From Rhipicephalus microplus (lineage: Eukaryota > Arthropoda > Arachnida > Ixodida > Ixodidae): 64,000 bases of DNA. A program made the position numbers and the translations under genes. The notes beneath the pieces were generated by a model. It worked only from the letters and a program-made list of their open reading frames with translations, had not been told where the DNA came from and did no database searches. Positions 35,373-46,910 of this stretch are shown piece by piece. Numbering within the stretch: position 1 is the first letter of the stretch; each line of letters opens with the position of its first letter. Where the stretch lies: NCBI RefSeq assembly GCF_043290135.1, contig NW_027464588.1, forward strand, positions 3,423,501 through 3,487,500, read 5' to 3'.

Positions 35373-35445
35373 TGACATATCAACATTTCTCGTTCGTGCT
35401 TCGCAAATCATCGGTTCCCACTGCACGCAGGATCTGGCCATTTTT
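35373..35445 (+). repeat. Dispersed repeat, copy 2
   Basis: Same block order as 22,213-22,290 ('gacatatcaac', 'tcgtgcttcgca', 'atcatcggttccca'). Confidence 0.65.
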
Positions 35446-35634
35446 TTCTATTCTGTTTACGACGGACACTTTCGCTGGCCGCTTCGCCGTAGCGCGGAAC
35501 TAATTCCGTTGATTTTGTTGTGATAGCAATTATATGGACAATTTCGGCTGGATTTTGCCGCCGGTGTCAGCTTCGACGTGGGTGTTCGCGTCGATGTAAT
35601 GCACCGTATGTCATCATCATCATCATCAGCCTGA

Positions 35635-36306
35635 CTACGTCCACTGCAGGACAAAGGCCTCTCCCATGTTCCGCCAGTTAACCCGGTCCTGTGCTTGCTG
35701 CTGCCAATTTATACACGCAAACTTCTTAATCTCGTCTGCCCACCTAACCTTCTGGCTCCCCCTAACCCACTTCCCTTCTCTGGGAATCCAGTTAGTTACC
35801 CATAATGACCAGCGGTTATCCTGTCTACGCGCTACATGCCCGGCCCATGTCCATTTCCTCTTCTTTATTTCAACTATGATATCCTTAACCCCCGTTTGTC
35901 CCCTAATCCACTCTGCTCTCTTCTTGTCTCTTAAGGTTACACCTACCATTTTTCTTTCCATTGCTCGCTGCGTCGTCCTCAATTTAAGCTGAACCCTCTT
36001 TGTAAGTCTCTAGGTTTCTGCTCCGTAGCTAAGTACCGGCAAGATACAGCTGTTATATACCTTCCTCTTGAGGGATAGTGGCAATCTACCTGTCATAATT
36101 TGAGAGTGATTGCCGAATGTAATCCACCCCATTCTTATTCTTCTAGTAACTTTCATCCCGTGGTTAGGCTCTGCGGTTATTACCTGCCCTAAGTAGACAT
36201 AGTCTTTTACAACTTCAAGTGCACTATTACCTATCTCGAATCGCTGCTCCTTTCCGAGGTTGTTGTACATTACTTTCGTTTTCTGCAGATTAATTTTAAG
36301 ACCCAC
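35635..36306 (-). pseudogene. RTE ORF C-terminus
   Basis: Two frames: 36,010-36,306 with 'MGLKINLQKTKVMYNN' and 'DYVYLGQVITAEPN' (thumb), and 35,635-35,982 with 'RKWTWAGHVARRQDNRW' and 'RWADEIKKFA', a tail conserved in RTE elements. The stop between them near 36,010 is a lesion. Confidence 0.8.
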
Positions 36307-36327
36307 CTTTCTGCTCTCTTTGTCTAA

Positions 36328-37113
36328 CTACGTAATCATGAGTGGCAATTCGTCCCCTGAGTTACTCAGCAATGCAATGTCACCGGCGAAGCGCAGGTTA
36401 CTAAGGTATTCTTCATTAACTCTTATCCCTAACTGTTCCCATTCTAGGCTTCTGAAAACCTTCTGTAAGCACGTGGTAAATACCATTGGGGAGATTGTGT
36501 CCCCTTGCCTTACACCCTTCTTGATTGGTGTTCTGTTGCTTTCTTTATGAAGCACTACGGTAGCAGTTGATCCCCTGTAGATTTCTTCCAGAATGTTTAT
36601 ATATACTTCATCTACGCCCTGATTCCGCAGTGTCTGCATGACGGCTGATATATCTACTGAATCAAACGCCTTCTCGTAATCTATGAAGGCTATGTATAGT
36701 GGTTGGTTATACTCTGAGCATTTCTCTATTACCTGATTGATAGTATGAATGTGGTCAATTGTTGAGTAGCATGTTCGAAATCCTGCTTGTTCCTTTGGTT
36801 GATTGAATTCTAATGTTTTCTTTACTCTGTTAGGAATCACCTTTGTAAATAGCTTGTATACTACAGAGAGCAAGCTGATCGGCCTCTCATTCTTCAAGTC
36901 CTTGTCATCTCCTTTATTATGTATAAAGATGATGTTAGCGTTCTTCCAAGACTCTGGTACCCTTCCCGTCAGGAGACACCTCGTAAACAGGGTGGCTAGT
37001 TTTTCTAACACAATCTGTCCTCCATCTTTCAGCAGAACTGATGTTACCTGATCCTCACCAGCAGCTTTGCCTCTTTGCATGCTCTCCAAAGCTTTTCTGA
37101 CTTCTTCTATCAT
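36328..37113 (-). pseudogene. RTE reverse transcriptase with FAGD box
   Basis: 261 uninterrupted codons: 'MQRGKAAGEDQVTSVLLKDG', 'NERPISLLSVVYKLFTKVI', 'KEQAGFRTCYSTIDHIHTIN', 'YIAFIDYEKAFDSVDISAVM' (first catalytic Asp) and 'IKKGVRQGDTISPMVFTTCL'. The catalytic box reads F-A-G-D at 36,379-36,390 instead of F-A-D-D, so one catalytic aspartate is lost although the surrounding frame is open. Confidence 0.86.
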
Positions 37114-37172
37114 TACTGGTGGGGTGTCATCTGGGTTACTGCTAGTTCTTATAGTATTAGGTCGTGGTTGTC

Positions 37173-37805
37173 TCAGCTACTGTAGAGATCTCTGTAAAAC
37201 TCCTCCGCTATTTTAACTATCCTATCCATATTGGCAGTTATTTTGCCTTCTTTGTCCCTTAGTGCATACATTCGACTTTTGCCTATCCCCAGTTTCCTCT
37301 TCACTGCTTTGACGCTTCCTCCGTTTTTCAGAGCGTGTTCAATTCTCTCCATGTTATACCTTCTTACATGGCATACTTTACGCCTATTAACCAACTTTGA
37401 AAGCTCTGCCAGTTCTATTTTGTCTGTTGTACTTGACACTTTCATGCTTTGACGCTTCTTAATTAGGTTATTCGTTTCCTGGGAAAGCTTGCCTGTGTCC
37501 TGTCTAACTAACCTGCCTCCAACTTCCACTGCACACTCCGTAATGATACTCGTTAGATTATCATTCATTGTATCTACGCTAAGGTTGGTTTCCTCACTAA
37601 GAGCTGAATACCTGTTCTGCAGCGACACTCTGAATTCCTGTACTTTCCCTCTCAGTGATAGCTCATTGATTGGCTTCTTGCGTATCAGTTTCTGTCGTTC
37701 CTTCTTCAAGTCTAGGCGAATTCGAGACCGTAGCATTCTATGGTCACTGCATCCTACCTTGCCAACCACTACCACATCCTGCACGATTCCTGGGTGTGCA
37801 CTCAT
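37173..37805 (-). pseudogene. RTE linker region between endonuclease and RT
   Basis: 210 codons. 'VGKVGCSDHRMLRSRIRLDL' closes the endonuclease with its S-D-H motif; a long basic, helical linker follows ('IKKRQSMKVSST', 'KVCHVRRYNMERIEHALKNG') and ends in 'AEEFYRDLYSS', the usual block just before the RT domain. A stop and short gap (37,114-37,172) separates it from the RT frame. Confidence 0.78.
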
Positions 37806-38010
37806 TATAAAGTCTATTTAGTTCTTATTTTCTCCATTAGGGCTCCTCCATGTCAACTTTCGGTCTCCTCGTTTTCAGTAGAAGGTATTCAAAATCAGTA
37901 AATTATTGCGTTCTGCGAATTCTATTAGTAGCTCTCCTCTGGCGTTTCTAGTACCGATGGCATATTCTCCTACTGCCTGGTCTCCAACCTGCTTCTTCCC
38001 TACTTTTGCA

Positions 38011-38613
38011 TTAAAGTCGCCCATCACTATAGTATACTGCGTTCTTTTTTACCTTCCTCATTGCCGATTCCACGTCTTCATAGAAGCTTTCAACTGAAGC
38101 GTCATCATGGCTGGATGTAGGCGCGAAAGCCTGTACTACCTTCATCTTGTATCTTTTATTCAGTTTAATTACAATACCTACCACCCTTTCATTAATGTTA
38201 TAGTATTCCTCTATGTTGCCAGCTATGTTTCTGTGAATTAGGAACCCCACTTTCAGTTCTCGTCTGTCTGCCAAGCCCCGATAGCAAAGGACGTGCCCAT
38301 TCTGTAACACAGTATAGGCCTCTTCTGTCCTCCTAAACTCACTGAGCCCTATTACGTCCCACTTAACACCCTCTAGCTCCTGGAATAGTACAGCTAGACT
38401 TCCCTCATTAGATAAGGTTCTAGCGTTAAACGTTGCCAAGTTCAGGTTCCAACGGCGGCCTGTAGTCCAGAGATTCTTAGCACCCTCTGCTGCGTTGCAG
38501 ATCTGACCGCCGCCATGGTCAATTGCTTCGCAGCTGCTGGGAACTGAGGGCCGTGAGTTATTTGACGTATGCATGTGGGAGGTAGTGGCCAGATACTGCA
38601 CCAGAGTGGCCAA
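38011..38613 (-). pseudogene. RTE endonuclease
   Basis: 'LATFNARTLSNEGSLAVLFQ' (N motif) and 'WDVIGLSEFRRTEE' (E motif) mark the APE-type domain of RTE elements; 'VVQAFAPTSSHDDASVESFY' continues it. The frame ends at 38,011 in a broken 'YYSDGRL', where G-D-F-N is expected. The rest (G-D-F-N-A-K and S-D-H parts) follows in other frames down to about 37,740. Confidence 0.82.
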
Positions 38614-38772
38614 TTCTTCTCTGGTGAGGGAGTGCGTTCCCGGCGGTGGTTACCGCTGAGGCCGCACCTCAGGCCTCTTAATGCAGTTCCATGAACACGC
38701 GGATTTTTTTTCCGGTTGGGAACTTCGCGGCACCGGGATTTGAATCACGGACCGCTTATATAATCACGCACC

Positions 38773-38773
<1 letters not shown>

Positions 38774-38853
<80 letters not shown>
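38774..38853. repeat. (TA)n microsatellite at palindrome inner edge
   Basis: About 80 bp with one TG interruption at 38,815. A B-box-like 'gggatttgaatc' lies just upstream at about 38,737, possibly another tRNA relic. Confidence 0.96.
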
Positions 38854-38858
<5 letters not shown>

Positions 38859-38893
38859 CGATAAAGTAAAAAAAGCCACGAAAAAAAAACCAC

Positions 38894-38968
38894 TTCGGCT
38901 CGCGGAATAGAACGTGGTACCTCTGCATCATGCAAGCGAGGCGTCAACCACTGAGCCAGCCCAGAGCG
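38894..38968 (-). pseudogene. tRNA-Ala(TGC)-like sequence (right arm)
   Basis: Minus-strand copy of 32,649-32,718, with the same D-arm- and anticodon-arm-like blocks and the same poor T-arm. Confidence 0.55.
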
Positions 38969-39243
38969 TTTTCTTTATTGCCTGTGTACATACAACATTC
39001 ACAAACAAATATGCATCAAAGGAAAAAAAAACATGAAATAAAGAAAAGAGGTAAAAAGCGTCATAAAGGCTTAAGTGGCTTTTAAAAATTCTTTCATGTT
39101 AGAAGACTTTTTACTTGACAAGGCCATTCAGGCACCTCTCGTTGAACCTTTTGTGATTCCGCGAACGAACAGACAGATTGAAAGAAGCATTGCCTAACCG
39201 GGCGTGCATTAATATCAGTATGGCGCACCGCCATTCTAGATTG

Positions 39244-40072
39244 TCATATGCGGTGCAGGCCCAGTAACATAACTAGGTCGAAAGGTATTTGTTCTTTATT
39301 TGATACTGGTAGAAATGTGATGCCATAGGCATCGAGAGGCAGATTCTTTTTCAAAGTCCTTTGGAGAACATCCCAGAAAAAGAGTGCATCCCAGCAGTTC
39401 AGGTAAACTTGTTCGATTGTTTGCGGCTTTTTGCAAAGAAGGCAATCAGCACCCCAAGGAACGAAGAAGCCTTTTTCTTGCATCGAAGTTTTCACGGGCA
39501 AGGTCACAGTGTGCAATTTAAAGAAAAAGGATTTTGCTACAGGAGATACCCCCATTTTTTAACTCAGCTTAAGACATTTTGTCCTGGGCTACACGGTATA
39601 ATTTTCCCTATAGGGGAACAGAAAGAACTGTTTCTACTAAATTTTTGTATTACTTTTTACGCAAAACCGTACTGAGGTATTCCAATGAAAAACGCGTTTT
39701 CAGAAAAAGACATGAATCAACAACTTCTTTTAGGAAACCTCTAATGCTTGCCTTCATGTGACCAGATGCTACCACAAATTCTGGCAATCGTCTTCCTAAG
39801 CCTAAGCTGTATAACAGTAGGTATGAATGGGTCTCAATTTTTTCGGAAATAGATAAACCAATTCACTATTTGACGAAGGTACAAATGACACAGACCAAGT
39901 TAACCAGAGCGAACCCGTCTGAATAAGTTAGTTCTACTTGTTCGCTCCCAAGAAGAACTCCACAAAAAACAGCAATTATTCGATGAAGCTTTTGTAGATT
40001 CACACGTGAACAATGCAATACCTGAAGGACATACCAGAGCTTACTGACTAAAAATATGTTACAAAAGGTCAC
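39244..40072 (-). pseudogene. LINE ORF2 C-terminus (right arm)
   Basis: 39,866-40,072 gives the post-RT region ('TFCNIFLVSKLWYVLQVLHC'); 39,244-39,555 gives the 'CLLCKKPQTIEQVYLNCWDA' tail, with the same His-to-Gln change as the left arm. Confidence 0.72.
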
Positions 40073-40309
40073 TCTGGCGAAAATTCATAGCTGAAAACCA
40101 TTGAGTTGTTCACCTTTTTCTCGTAGCTCCACGGCCTGACGCCGTCAGTATGTTTCACTGTCCCAATAATATTCTAATGTCACACCTAGGTATCGTACCG
40201 GAGTAGTCGTCCACGAAATACCAACCACAAATTATGGAGTCACAGGCCATTCGCTGTGCCAGTAACCCACACAGTTCCTCCACTTTACCAAACTACCACT
40301 TGCATTATA

Positions 40310-41832
40310 CTAAAGGTTGCCAATTTTTATGGTTTCAGCGACACTATCATAATCTTTACAAAGCACAGCTATATCATCTGCGTATGCCAGTACCCATGCT
40401 TCAGCTTCTTGTAGTTTGTAGCCTACTATGTTACTGCTTTTCATGATTTTTTGGCAAAATGACTCTATATAGGTTGAAAATAGGAGGGAAGACAAAGGGC
40501 AGCCTTGTCGTACAGAACGCCTGACATTTGTTTCCCAAGATGTTTATTGATGATTAGCCGAGTTTTACATCCAGTATGTGCCATTCCAAATGTATCTCGA
40601 ATTACTTTGCCAACATTGACATAGTCTAACAAAAGAAAAAGAATTTCGTGTGGTACTCGGTCAAATGCTTTTGAAATTTATCTGAATCATCTCGATGTGA
40701 TCGTTTTTGGCATCAAAACACTCCAATACACTTCGTGCTTTGTGAATGTTTGTAATATAGTGCGCCCTTTAAATCCACATGTCTGGTGATCGCATACGAT
40801 GTGTTTAACAACCTTCTGCATTCTCCTTGCTAGCACTTTCATCAAAATCTTGTAGCCGATATTTCACAGAATGATTGACCTGTACGCTTTCACTTCACGG
40901 AATTTACCTGCACCTTGAGTTTTTTGAAATAATATAGTATGAGATAGCAGAAAAGAAGGTGGCAGAATCTTTATGTCTAAAGCTTCGTTAAAAACAGCTG
41001 CTAGGAAATGGACTAGTTCTTGTTTGAATTCCTTATAAAATTCGGCTGTTAACCCATCAGGTCCTGAGGGCTTTCCACAATGGAGGGCCATAATTGCTTT
41101 TGTCATTTTTGGTTCAAAAATGGGACATTCTAAGCTGTCTTTCCTGCAGCCTTCAACCTTTGGGTTTATTTTTAAAAATTCAATCTTGAATTCCTCTACA
41201 TTCACTTTACTTTTATCAAATAAAGTGGTATAGCACTCGTTGAAAGCATGCTCTATATATTCCTGTTCACTTGTAACGTTACTCGTGTATTCAATATGAT
41301 GTATAGCATTCCGCTGAGCGTTTCGTTTTTCGAGACCAAGCATTCTTTATGCCGGTTTCTCTCCTACGGTCATTTTCTCTGCTCTTGCCCTTATTTGCGC
41401 GCCACGATACTTCTCATCAATTTGTTCCAATTTGGACTTTACTGACCTTATATCATTTATGAATAAGCCTGACGTTTTGCTTTCCTCTGCTACCAGTTCT
41501 TTCAGATTTAAGCGTAGGGTTCTTTCTTCACTCTTTCCGTGTTTTCTTACACATGAGCGTTCTATAGCTTCTAATTTTATAATCTGTTTAAATTGTTCCC
41601 ACTTCACTCTATATTTTTGGTCTCTACTGTCTATGTTTACCAACGCCTCTCGAACACTGTCCATAAATATTTCATCTTCCAAGAAACTAGAATTCAGCTT
41701 CCACGTGTCCCAGTTAAATACTGGTCTACGTCTATTTCTTTTACCTATTACAAATGATACTAAGCAGTGATCACTAAACGAAATAGGGAGGACATAGTAC
41801 TCACTGATAATCGGAACTAATTCCAGTGACAC
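40310..41832 (-). pseudogene. LINE reverse transcriptase (right arm)
   Basis: 41,347-41,832 covers the linker, beginning with 'YVLPISFSDHCLVSFVIGKR', which holds the S-D-H motif of the endonuclease. 40,864-41,343 has 'HCGKPSGPDGLTAEFYKEF'. 40,310-40,495 has 'VLAYADDIAVLCKDYD' with YADD. A break at 41,344 is private to this arm ('GEKPA' stop; the left arm reads on to 'KRMLGLEKRN'). Confidence 0.77.
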
Positions 41833-42130
41833 GTAGGCCCTAACTATGCGCGCATGACTGGAGCCTTGGAAATGCGTATACAGTGTTAGTCCTTTACCAA
41901 TACACTCTGCAACATCCTGAAGGTCTAAGTCAGAAATTAGATTCGTTCACGCGACTGTGCTTGAGTGGTTGAAAATGGGTGTACAAGTTTTATCATTGGA
42001 ACTGATCACACAAATAAACTCTCACATTAGGATGACTATGCGATCGCATTCACAATAAGTACAAAATTTGTCGAATGTTGCACACCATTCATCAACATTA
42101 AGAGGTGCATATAAACAAATCAATCGCCAA

Positions 42131-43064
42131 TTAAGAGAAAATAAAGGCCAATTCACAAAACACAAACCTTCCGGATGAATCAGACGTGACATTTTGAACA
42201 GTGGCACCTAAACTTTCCCGCACAAAGATCACACAACCTGCCGACCTACCAACTGCATGACAGACGCTGGTGGTGTAGCGTCCGGCGAAACGTCGCAGTA
42301 AGCTCTTGGTGGCGTCCACACTATCACCTTTGGTTTCCTGAAATGCAATAATATCCAGGTCTTGGTCTATGGCTAGTCTGTAGAGCTGAGTCTGTTTCTT
42401 TCTGGAAGCCAGTCCTCGTACGTTGAGTGTCACTGCTTTCACGAACCCGCTCAGCGACGTGATCGGCGAGCGGGTCCAAGCTGAGAGTCCTGCACGTTCA
42501 CTTATTGGGCTCTCGTCGTCCGGGGTGGATCCATGTTGTTCACCTTTAGCTTGAGTGGCAATCGTCGCGTTTGAGCGACGATGATCATTGTCGGGCAGCG
42601 TTTCATTTCTTGCCTCCACTGACCACCTCCCACTGCTCTTCCGACTTCACTTGTGTTTCGCCTACTTGAGCGCCATCGTCCGAGCCGCGACGGCGTTTTG
42701 CAGATACCAATTCTAATTCCATCCTTTGGGTATACAGGTAGACAAGCACATCCTCATTTTTGTGTGTTTTGTTCACCACAGAGTATTGTGAAGCCGAGTT
42801 TAGAGGAGTTGAAGTGGCGTTGGCCTGGGACGCCGGCGTTTCAGGGCGCGTTGCTTGTAGGTGCGACGCGGCGTGCATCGCAAGCGCAGGACGCGTCTGT
42901 TCCCTCGTCATTGGGGCTGCTGGATTTCCCATCTTCCGCCCGGCGTTCATGTCTAGGGCTGAAGAAACTTGCTTGCTTTTGTTCAGCACCAGCGCGTCGT
43001 CTGATGTCGTCTGCTTCTGTGCTGTCGCAGGCATAGACACTCGTTCAGAGTCCTCCTCATCCAC
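42131..43064 (-). pseudogene. LINE linker and endonuclease N-terminus (right arm)
   Basis: 42,603-43,064 is the Ser/Ala-rich linker (153 codons). 42,131-42,619 carries 'AVTLNVRGLASRKKQTQLYR' and 'DIIAFQETKGDSVDA', the first endonuclease motifs, and runs to 'FCELAFIFS', ending at a TAA that is absent in the left arm. Confidence 0.72.
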
Positions 43065-43727
43065 GAGAAGTTCACTCTGTTGAGTCTCTGGTCATCGCCC
43101 TGCAGCTTGAGCGTATGAACGGTTGCACTCGTTCTGCTTATGACCGAAAGAGTGGCATTCGCTGCACCTTGGGACCTTGCAATCACGTCGCATGTGCCCC
43201 GTGCTTCAGCACCACAAGCACAAAGGAGGTCTTCCCGGCACCACGACCAGTGCCGTACTGCTGCCAATACGCACCTGGTGGGGCAGGTGATCCACAGAAA
43301 CGTCGTCTCGTAGTTGCACCCGTATTACACGAGTTTTCGATTCAACTTCTTCGAAATCCTCTGCTCTTCATCGGTCATCGGTCACCTCCTTGACGTCGCC
43401 GTATTCATAGAAGGCACGTCGAATAGCGTATTTTGTAGCATTGAACGCTAGCCAGTGCAATTTCATCTTAACCTTTTGCCGCATCGGGTCAATGACGAGA
43501 CATACCCGGACTTTAACTTTGAGAACGCCTGCGTCTGTCAGCGCTTTCTTTGCTTGCTCGGTCTTCATGTTCATTAACCACACGTGCGACATCTGATATG
43601 CTCCGATGCTCCTTACTTGCTGTATGACGCCTAAATATTTGAGAGGTTTCCTGACCTCGTCGAGGTGATACGGTCGGCCGCTGACGTCACAGTGTAGAGC
43701 TACGTACTGCTCGACGCATCGCTTCAC
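43064..43727 (-). pseudogene. LINE ORF1 (right arm)
   Basis: 119 codons read from 43,727 through 'RPYHLDEVRKPLKYLGVIQQ', where the left arm has a stop (I-D-stop-V). The frame ends at 43,368 ('KEVTDDR', TGA), where the left arm keeps Trp and reads on. The region after this stop still encodes 'CSECHSFGHKQNEC' and the first knuckle with the shared TGA. The two arms thus carry complementary lesions. Confidence 0.72.
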
Positions 43728-44594
43728 CTGATGGCAACGAAGGCAGAATAATCCTGTTGTCCTTTAGAACGAGGGGAGACGCTGTACCGCGGCTTGTGTC
43801 GGCCGCTGTCACTGCTCGGGACAAGCTTTTCATCCTGCGTCTGCACCAGCCGGCGTCCAGAAGCAGAATGAGCCACCCTAGAGCACATCCCTCACCATTC
43901 AAACGACAAGCTACTTTTATCTACCACTTAACGCTGCTCACGAGCATCTCGGGGGACATGATTGTGTTTTTAGCATTACCAGCAAGATGGCGCAATGAGC
44001 GCGCGTCACCGCATCGCATGGTGGTGTCCGCTATAATCTCCTACGTGCACTTGGCCCAGCTTAGAGAAGGGAGCGACGCTCCCTCACGCACCCTTATCTC
44101 GCGGCGGTGAGGAGGGGAAGGTCGCCCACCTCGGCTGGTCTCAGGCTTTACCTGGAACAATTCTTCTGTAGTTACCGGGTGCACAAAGGTCACTGCAATC
44201 ATTGCAGTCTCCGTTTGCGAAAAACACGCGCTTTTCAGACACAGCAATGTAACAAATGAGACACCTATTCACGTGTATCAGTACCTATGAGTACGTTTTG
44301 TGTTTTCGTGCGTCATTTTTGCGTGAGGCACTCGGGGCATGTTTGGATCTACTTTCCATTCTGCGCGTGACTTTTCAATTTGTTGCTATCGCGTTCATTG
44401 CTTCGCCTTTCCGTCAAAGCTGTGACTTTTTTTCCATAATAAGCGCCTACTTGTCGTTTCGACATCACCACAATTTGGGCTTCCAAATTGTCACTTGACT
44501 GACAGGTGTAACGCCCAGTGACGGAGCGCCAAGGGGGCCGAAACAAAATGAGGAACACAGAATCGAAGTCCATTATTCTGCCACAAAACTCAAG

Positions 44595-45693
44595 TTGCAA
44601 AAACAGGTGAACAGTACGCCAGGATATTTGCAAGTGTTTTCAACAGATGTGTGGAGATGTCCAATATTTCAAAAATATTTTTCTGTTCGAGATATCATAG
44701 TGGCTGAATGGTTTATCAATCAGTGCGGTATTTGCGCGGCGCTTTTCCTACAGGAGAAAAACTGTCGCAAGCTTGGTGATAACCCCGAGGTGGCAGATAA
44801 GCTATTAGAGGCCCAGCGACAGTAAACTTGTTGGTATTTCGCCACAAAACAGAGAACGACACTGCAGGGGATTGTGGAAATACAAGAAGGACGTCTCAAA
44901 TCCGATGTTTTGTGTTTGGTAAAACAGATCACAGAGAAGCAGGTTGTCGGGCTCGGACGAGACAACGGTACCGTGACTACTGTCGCAAAGTGGGTCATGA
45001 TGTTAATGTATGCACCAGTAAGCAGAATACTGCAAAGAAGACTTCATGTTTATTGTCAAAAGAAGAGAAGGAAGAAGTTGATGATACATCCATAAATAAA
45101 GAAGAAACTTTTTTCTTCCTTTATGATGCATCCGCGGACAAGATGGAAGAGAATATGGCTAGTGCGGTAAACACGCAGCCAAAGGCAATAAACAGGATAT
45201 GCCAGTGCTGCAGTGTCTTATATTTCGCCAATATGCGTCGGTCCTACAGGATACATGAAGCAATGCGGTGGTGGCACGGCGTTCTTCGGTGCCAAACGAA
45301 GCACTGACGGGAACCACGACGACTTTATTTTTAGAAGATGGAAGTCAACGCACGGTACCAGAGGCAAATGTGGAGATATTCTCACCGTATTTTACGGGCA
45401 CGTGTATTGTGAAACGCATGTCCTCCCCGCTATATGGCATAATTGTTGGCAGCATGCCAGGATCGCGTGCTGCTCGGGACCCTGATAGGATATGGAAAGA
45501 GAAACTGGTCGAAGGGAACAGGAGTCCGAACTGCATTGCAGGGACAATATATGAGAACAAAGAAAGCCGTTGGTTGAAATCATCACTGGGCAGTATCAAG
45601 AGCACAAGGATAAAGCCTGATTCAGCTACCGTCAACGTCAGCAGTTTTAGGATAAAAATTGAGAGAGCTCGACATGGGACAAGCAAAATATAA
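44595..45693 (+). pseudogene. Gag and protease-like remnant (right arm)
   Basis: Gag 'RCPIFQKYFSVRDIIVAEWF' to 'ADKLLEAQRQ' stops at 44,825 (TAA, where the left arm has a sense codon). The next frame has 'YCRKVGHDVNVC'. The protease-like stretch includes 'LYGIIVGSMPGSRAARDPD' and continues about 60 residues further, to 45,693, than in the left arm. Confidence 0.6.
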
Positions 45694-46361
45694 GACCCTA
45701 GAGGCTTGCAAGAACAAAGTTGGGCAAGTTTTCTGTAGAAGAGGATTGGCCCAGTATTCGTTTAGCATAGAGCAGTCATTATTGCATCGTAACTACCGAA
45801 TACCTTCAGGCAAATTCGTGCAGCAGGTGGTCGTTTCTCTCAAGCAGCGAAATCAAGTGTTGAAGATGGCCCATCAAATTTTGAAGTCTGGGCATCAAGG
45901 AGTAACAAGAACAATTGACCAGATGCTAAGTTTGTTCTACTGGCAAGTATTCCTGGAAAACATCAAAAGATACGCGCGGTACTGTGACGCGTGCTAAAAG
46001 ATGTACCAAAAACAAAGTTGGCGAGGTACCTCTTGAGAAAATGCGCCTGATTGACACGCCATTTGAACGTGTAGCCGTGGACATTATTGGACACGTACAG
46101 CCGGTCCCAACTAGGGGCAACAATCACATATCGACCATGCTCGATTTCGCCACGCGATATCCAGACGCAATCGTTTTACCGGCAATTGACTCAGCGACTG
46201 TGATAGATGGGTTGGTGGAAATGTCTTCCCACGTTGACTTTCGCCGGGAAATACCTTGCGATCAGGCCTCTTGTTTCACTTCGGACCTTATGAGGGAAAT
46301 GATGACCTTCTGGCCATCAAACATCTCGGTTGAAGACTGTATCGACAAATGTTCCAATTAG
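45659..46361 (+). pseudogene. Integrase remnant (right arm)
   Basis: Zinc finger 'MAHQILKSGHQGVTRTID ... RYCDAC', then core 'FERVAVDIIGHVQP'. The second catalytic Asp is kept ('PCDQASCFTSDLM'), unlike the left arm. The core is truncated soon after and lacks the final Glu region. A frame change at 45,990 splits finger and core. Confidence 0.75.
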
Positions 46362-46573
46362 CTCGGTGATAATTCCAATCCGGTGCCATCCAGATGACTC
46401 TCGACTGGAAAGCGAGGAAAATGAAGTGCGTTCGGGCATAATTCTGCCTTGAACACCTTTCGTTGTTTCTTAAACTGTAAGAATTTCTGACTTTCTCTGA
46501 ACAAGCGGAACGGAGGACGTCACTCATCGGGAGGGGAGACCATCCATTCAACGAGACCACGGGCCCCAGCCGT

Positions 46574-46768
46574 TTGCCTAATGATGGACGGAAGGTGGGT
46601 GACCGCGTTGGCGCATCTGCTCCTTGTGAGAATTCGACAGACAGCTCATCAGTGGAAGAAATGGAATTGGAAGCCGACTTCAGGACATTCAATACCCGCC
46701 GGTTGAAAAGGAAGCTTCGCAGGACGTTATCAACAGCGGAGCCACAACCGGCGCTAAACAAAGGCTAG
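46574..46768 (+). pseudogene. Short acidic/basic ORF at outer end of right arm
   Basis: Counterpart of 24,118-24,312, with the same Ser/Glu-rich middle and basic end (RRLKRKLRRT). Function unknown. Confidence 0.35.
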
Positions 46769-46910
46769 CGATGTTTCACCATCTCGTATGTACCAATCTC
46801 TACATCAGACAACCCGAAATCACTCAACAGGCAGTTATTGACTCATTATATCGAGCGAGTTGCACCTGCTCAAGTGAATGAAATTCGCATAAATAGCAGG
46901 AAAACATAGT

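Larger units (their letters stand above)
35611..38690 (-). mobile_element. RTE-like LINE
   Basis: A ~3.1-kb minus-strand LINE with endonuclease, RT and C-terminal part, ending in a short (TGATGA)n tail (plus strand 'tcatcatcatcatcatca' at 35,611). The compact size, the APE domain next to the RT, and the simple-repeat 3' tail are typical of the RTE group. It is broken into four frames and has a mutated catalytic box. It lies in the spacer and is not duplicated in this window. Confidence 0.85.
38975..43968 (-). mobile_element. Tx1/L1-like LINE (right arm)
   Basis: The same element as 27,654-32,640, reversed. It has the same ORF1, endonuclease, RT and C-terminal blocks, and the same gross breaks. 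Differences: no insertion at the 5' end, and a partly different set of stops. Confidence 0.8.
44595..46361 (+). mobile_element. Gypsy-type element with IN but no visible RT (right arm)
   Basis: Plus-strand copy of 24,525-26,291: SCAN-like Gag (44,595-44,825), CCHC region (44,828-45,307), protease-like region (45,268-45,693), integrase zinc finger (45,659-45,997) and integrase core start (45,984-46,361). The order and the missing RT are the same as in the left arm. Confidence 0.7.
38855..46903 (-). repeat. Right arm of large inverted duplication
   Basis: Reverse complement of 23,983-32,756, running through a tRNA-Ala-like relic, a Tx1/L1-like LINE and a Gypsy-type element. Its outer edge at 46,903 falls directly on the truncated 5' end of the second I-like LINE. 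Encoded segments differ from the left arm by only a few residues per hundred, with private stops on both sides. Confidence 0.94.

Noticed and set aside
23983..46903. Composite DNA transposon with 8-kb terminal inverted repeats
   Set aside because: The outer edges show no target-site duplication, no transposase is present, and the arms consist of ordinary retroelement remnants. A duplicative rearrangement explains it better.
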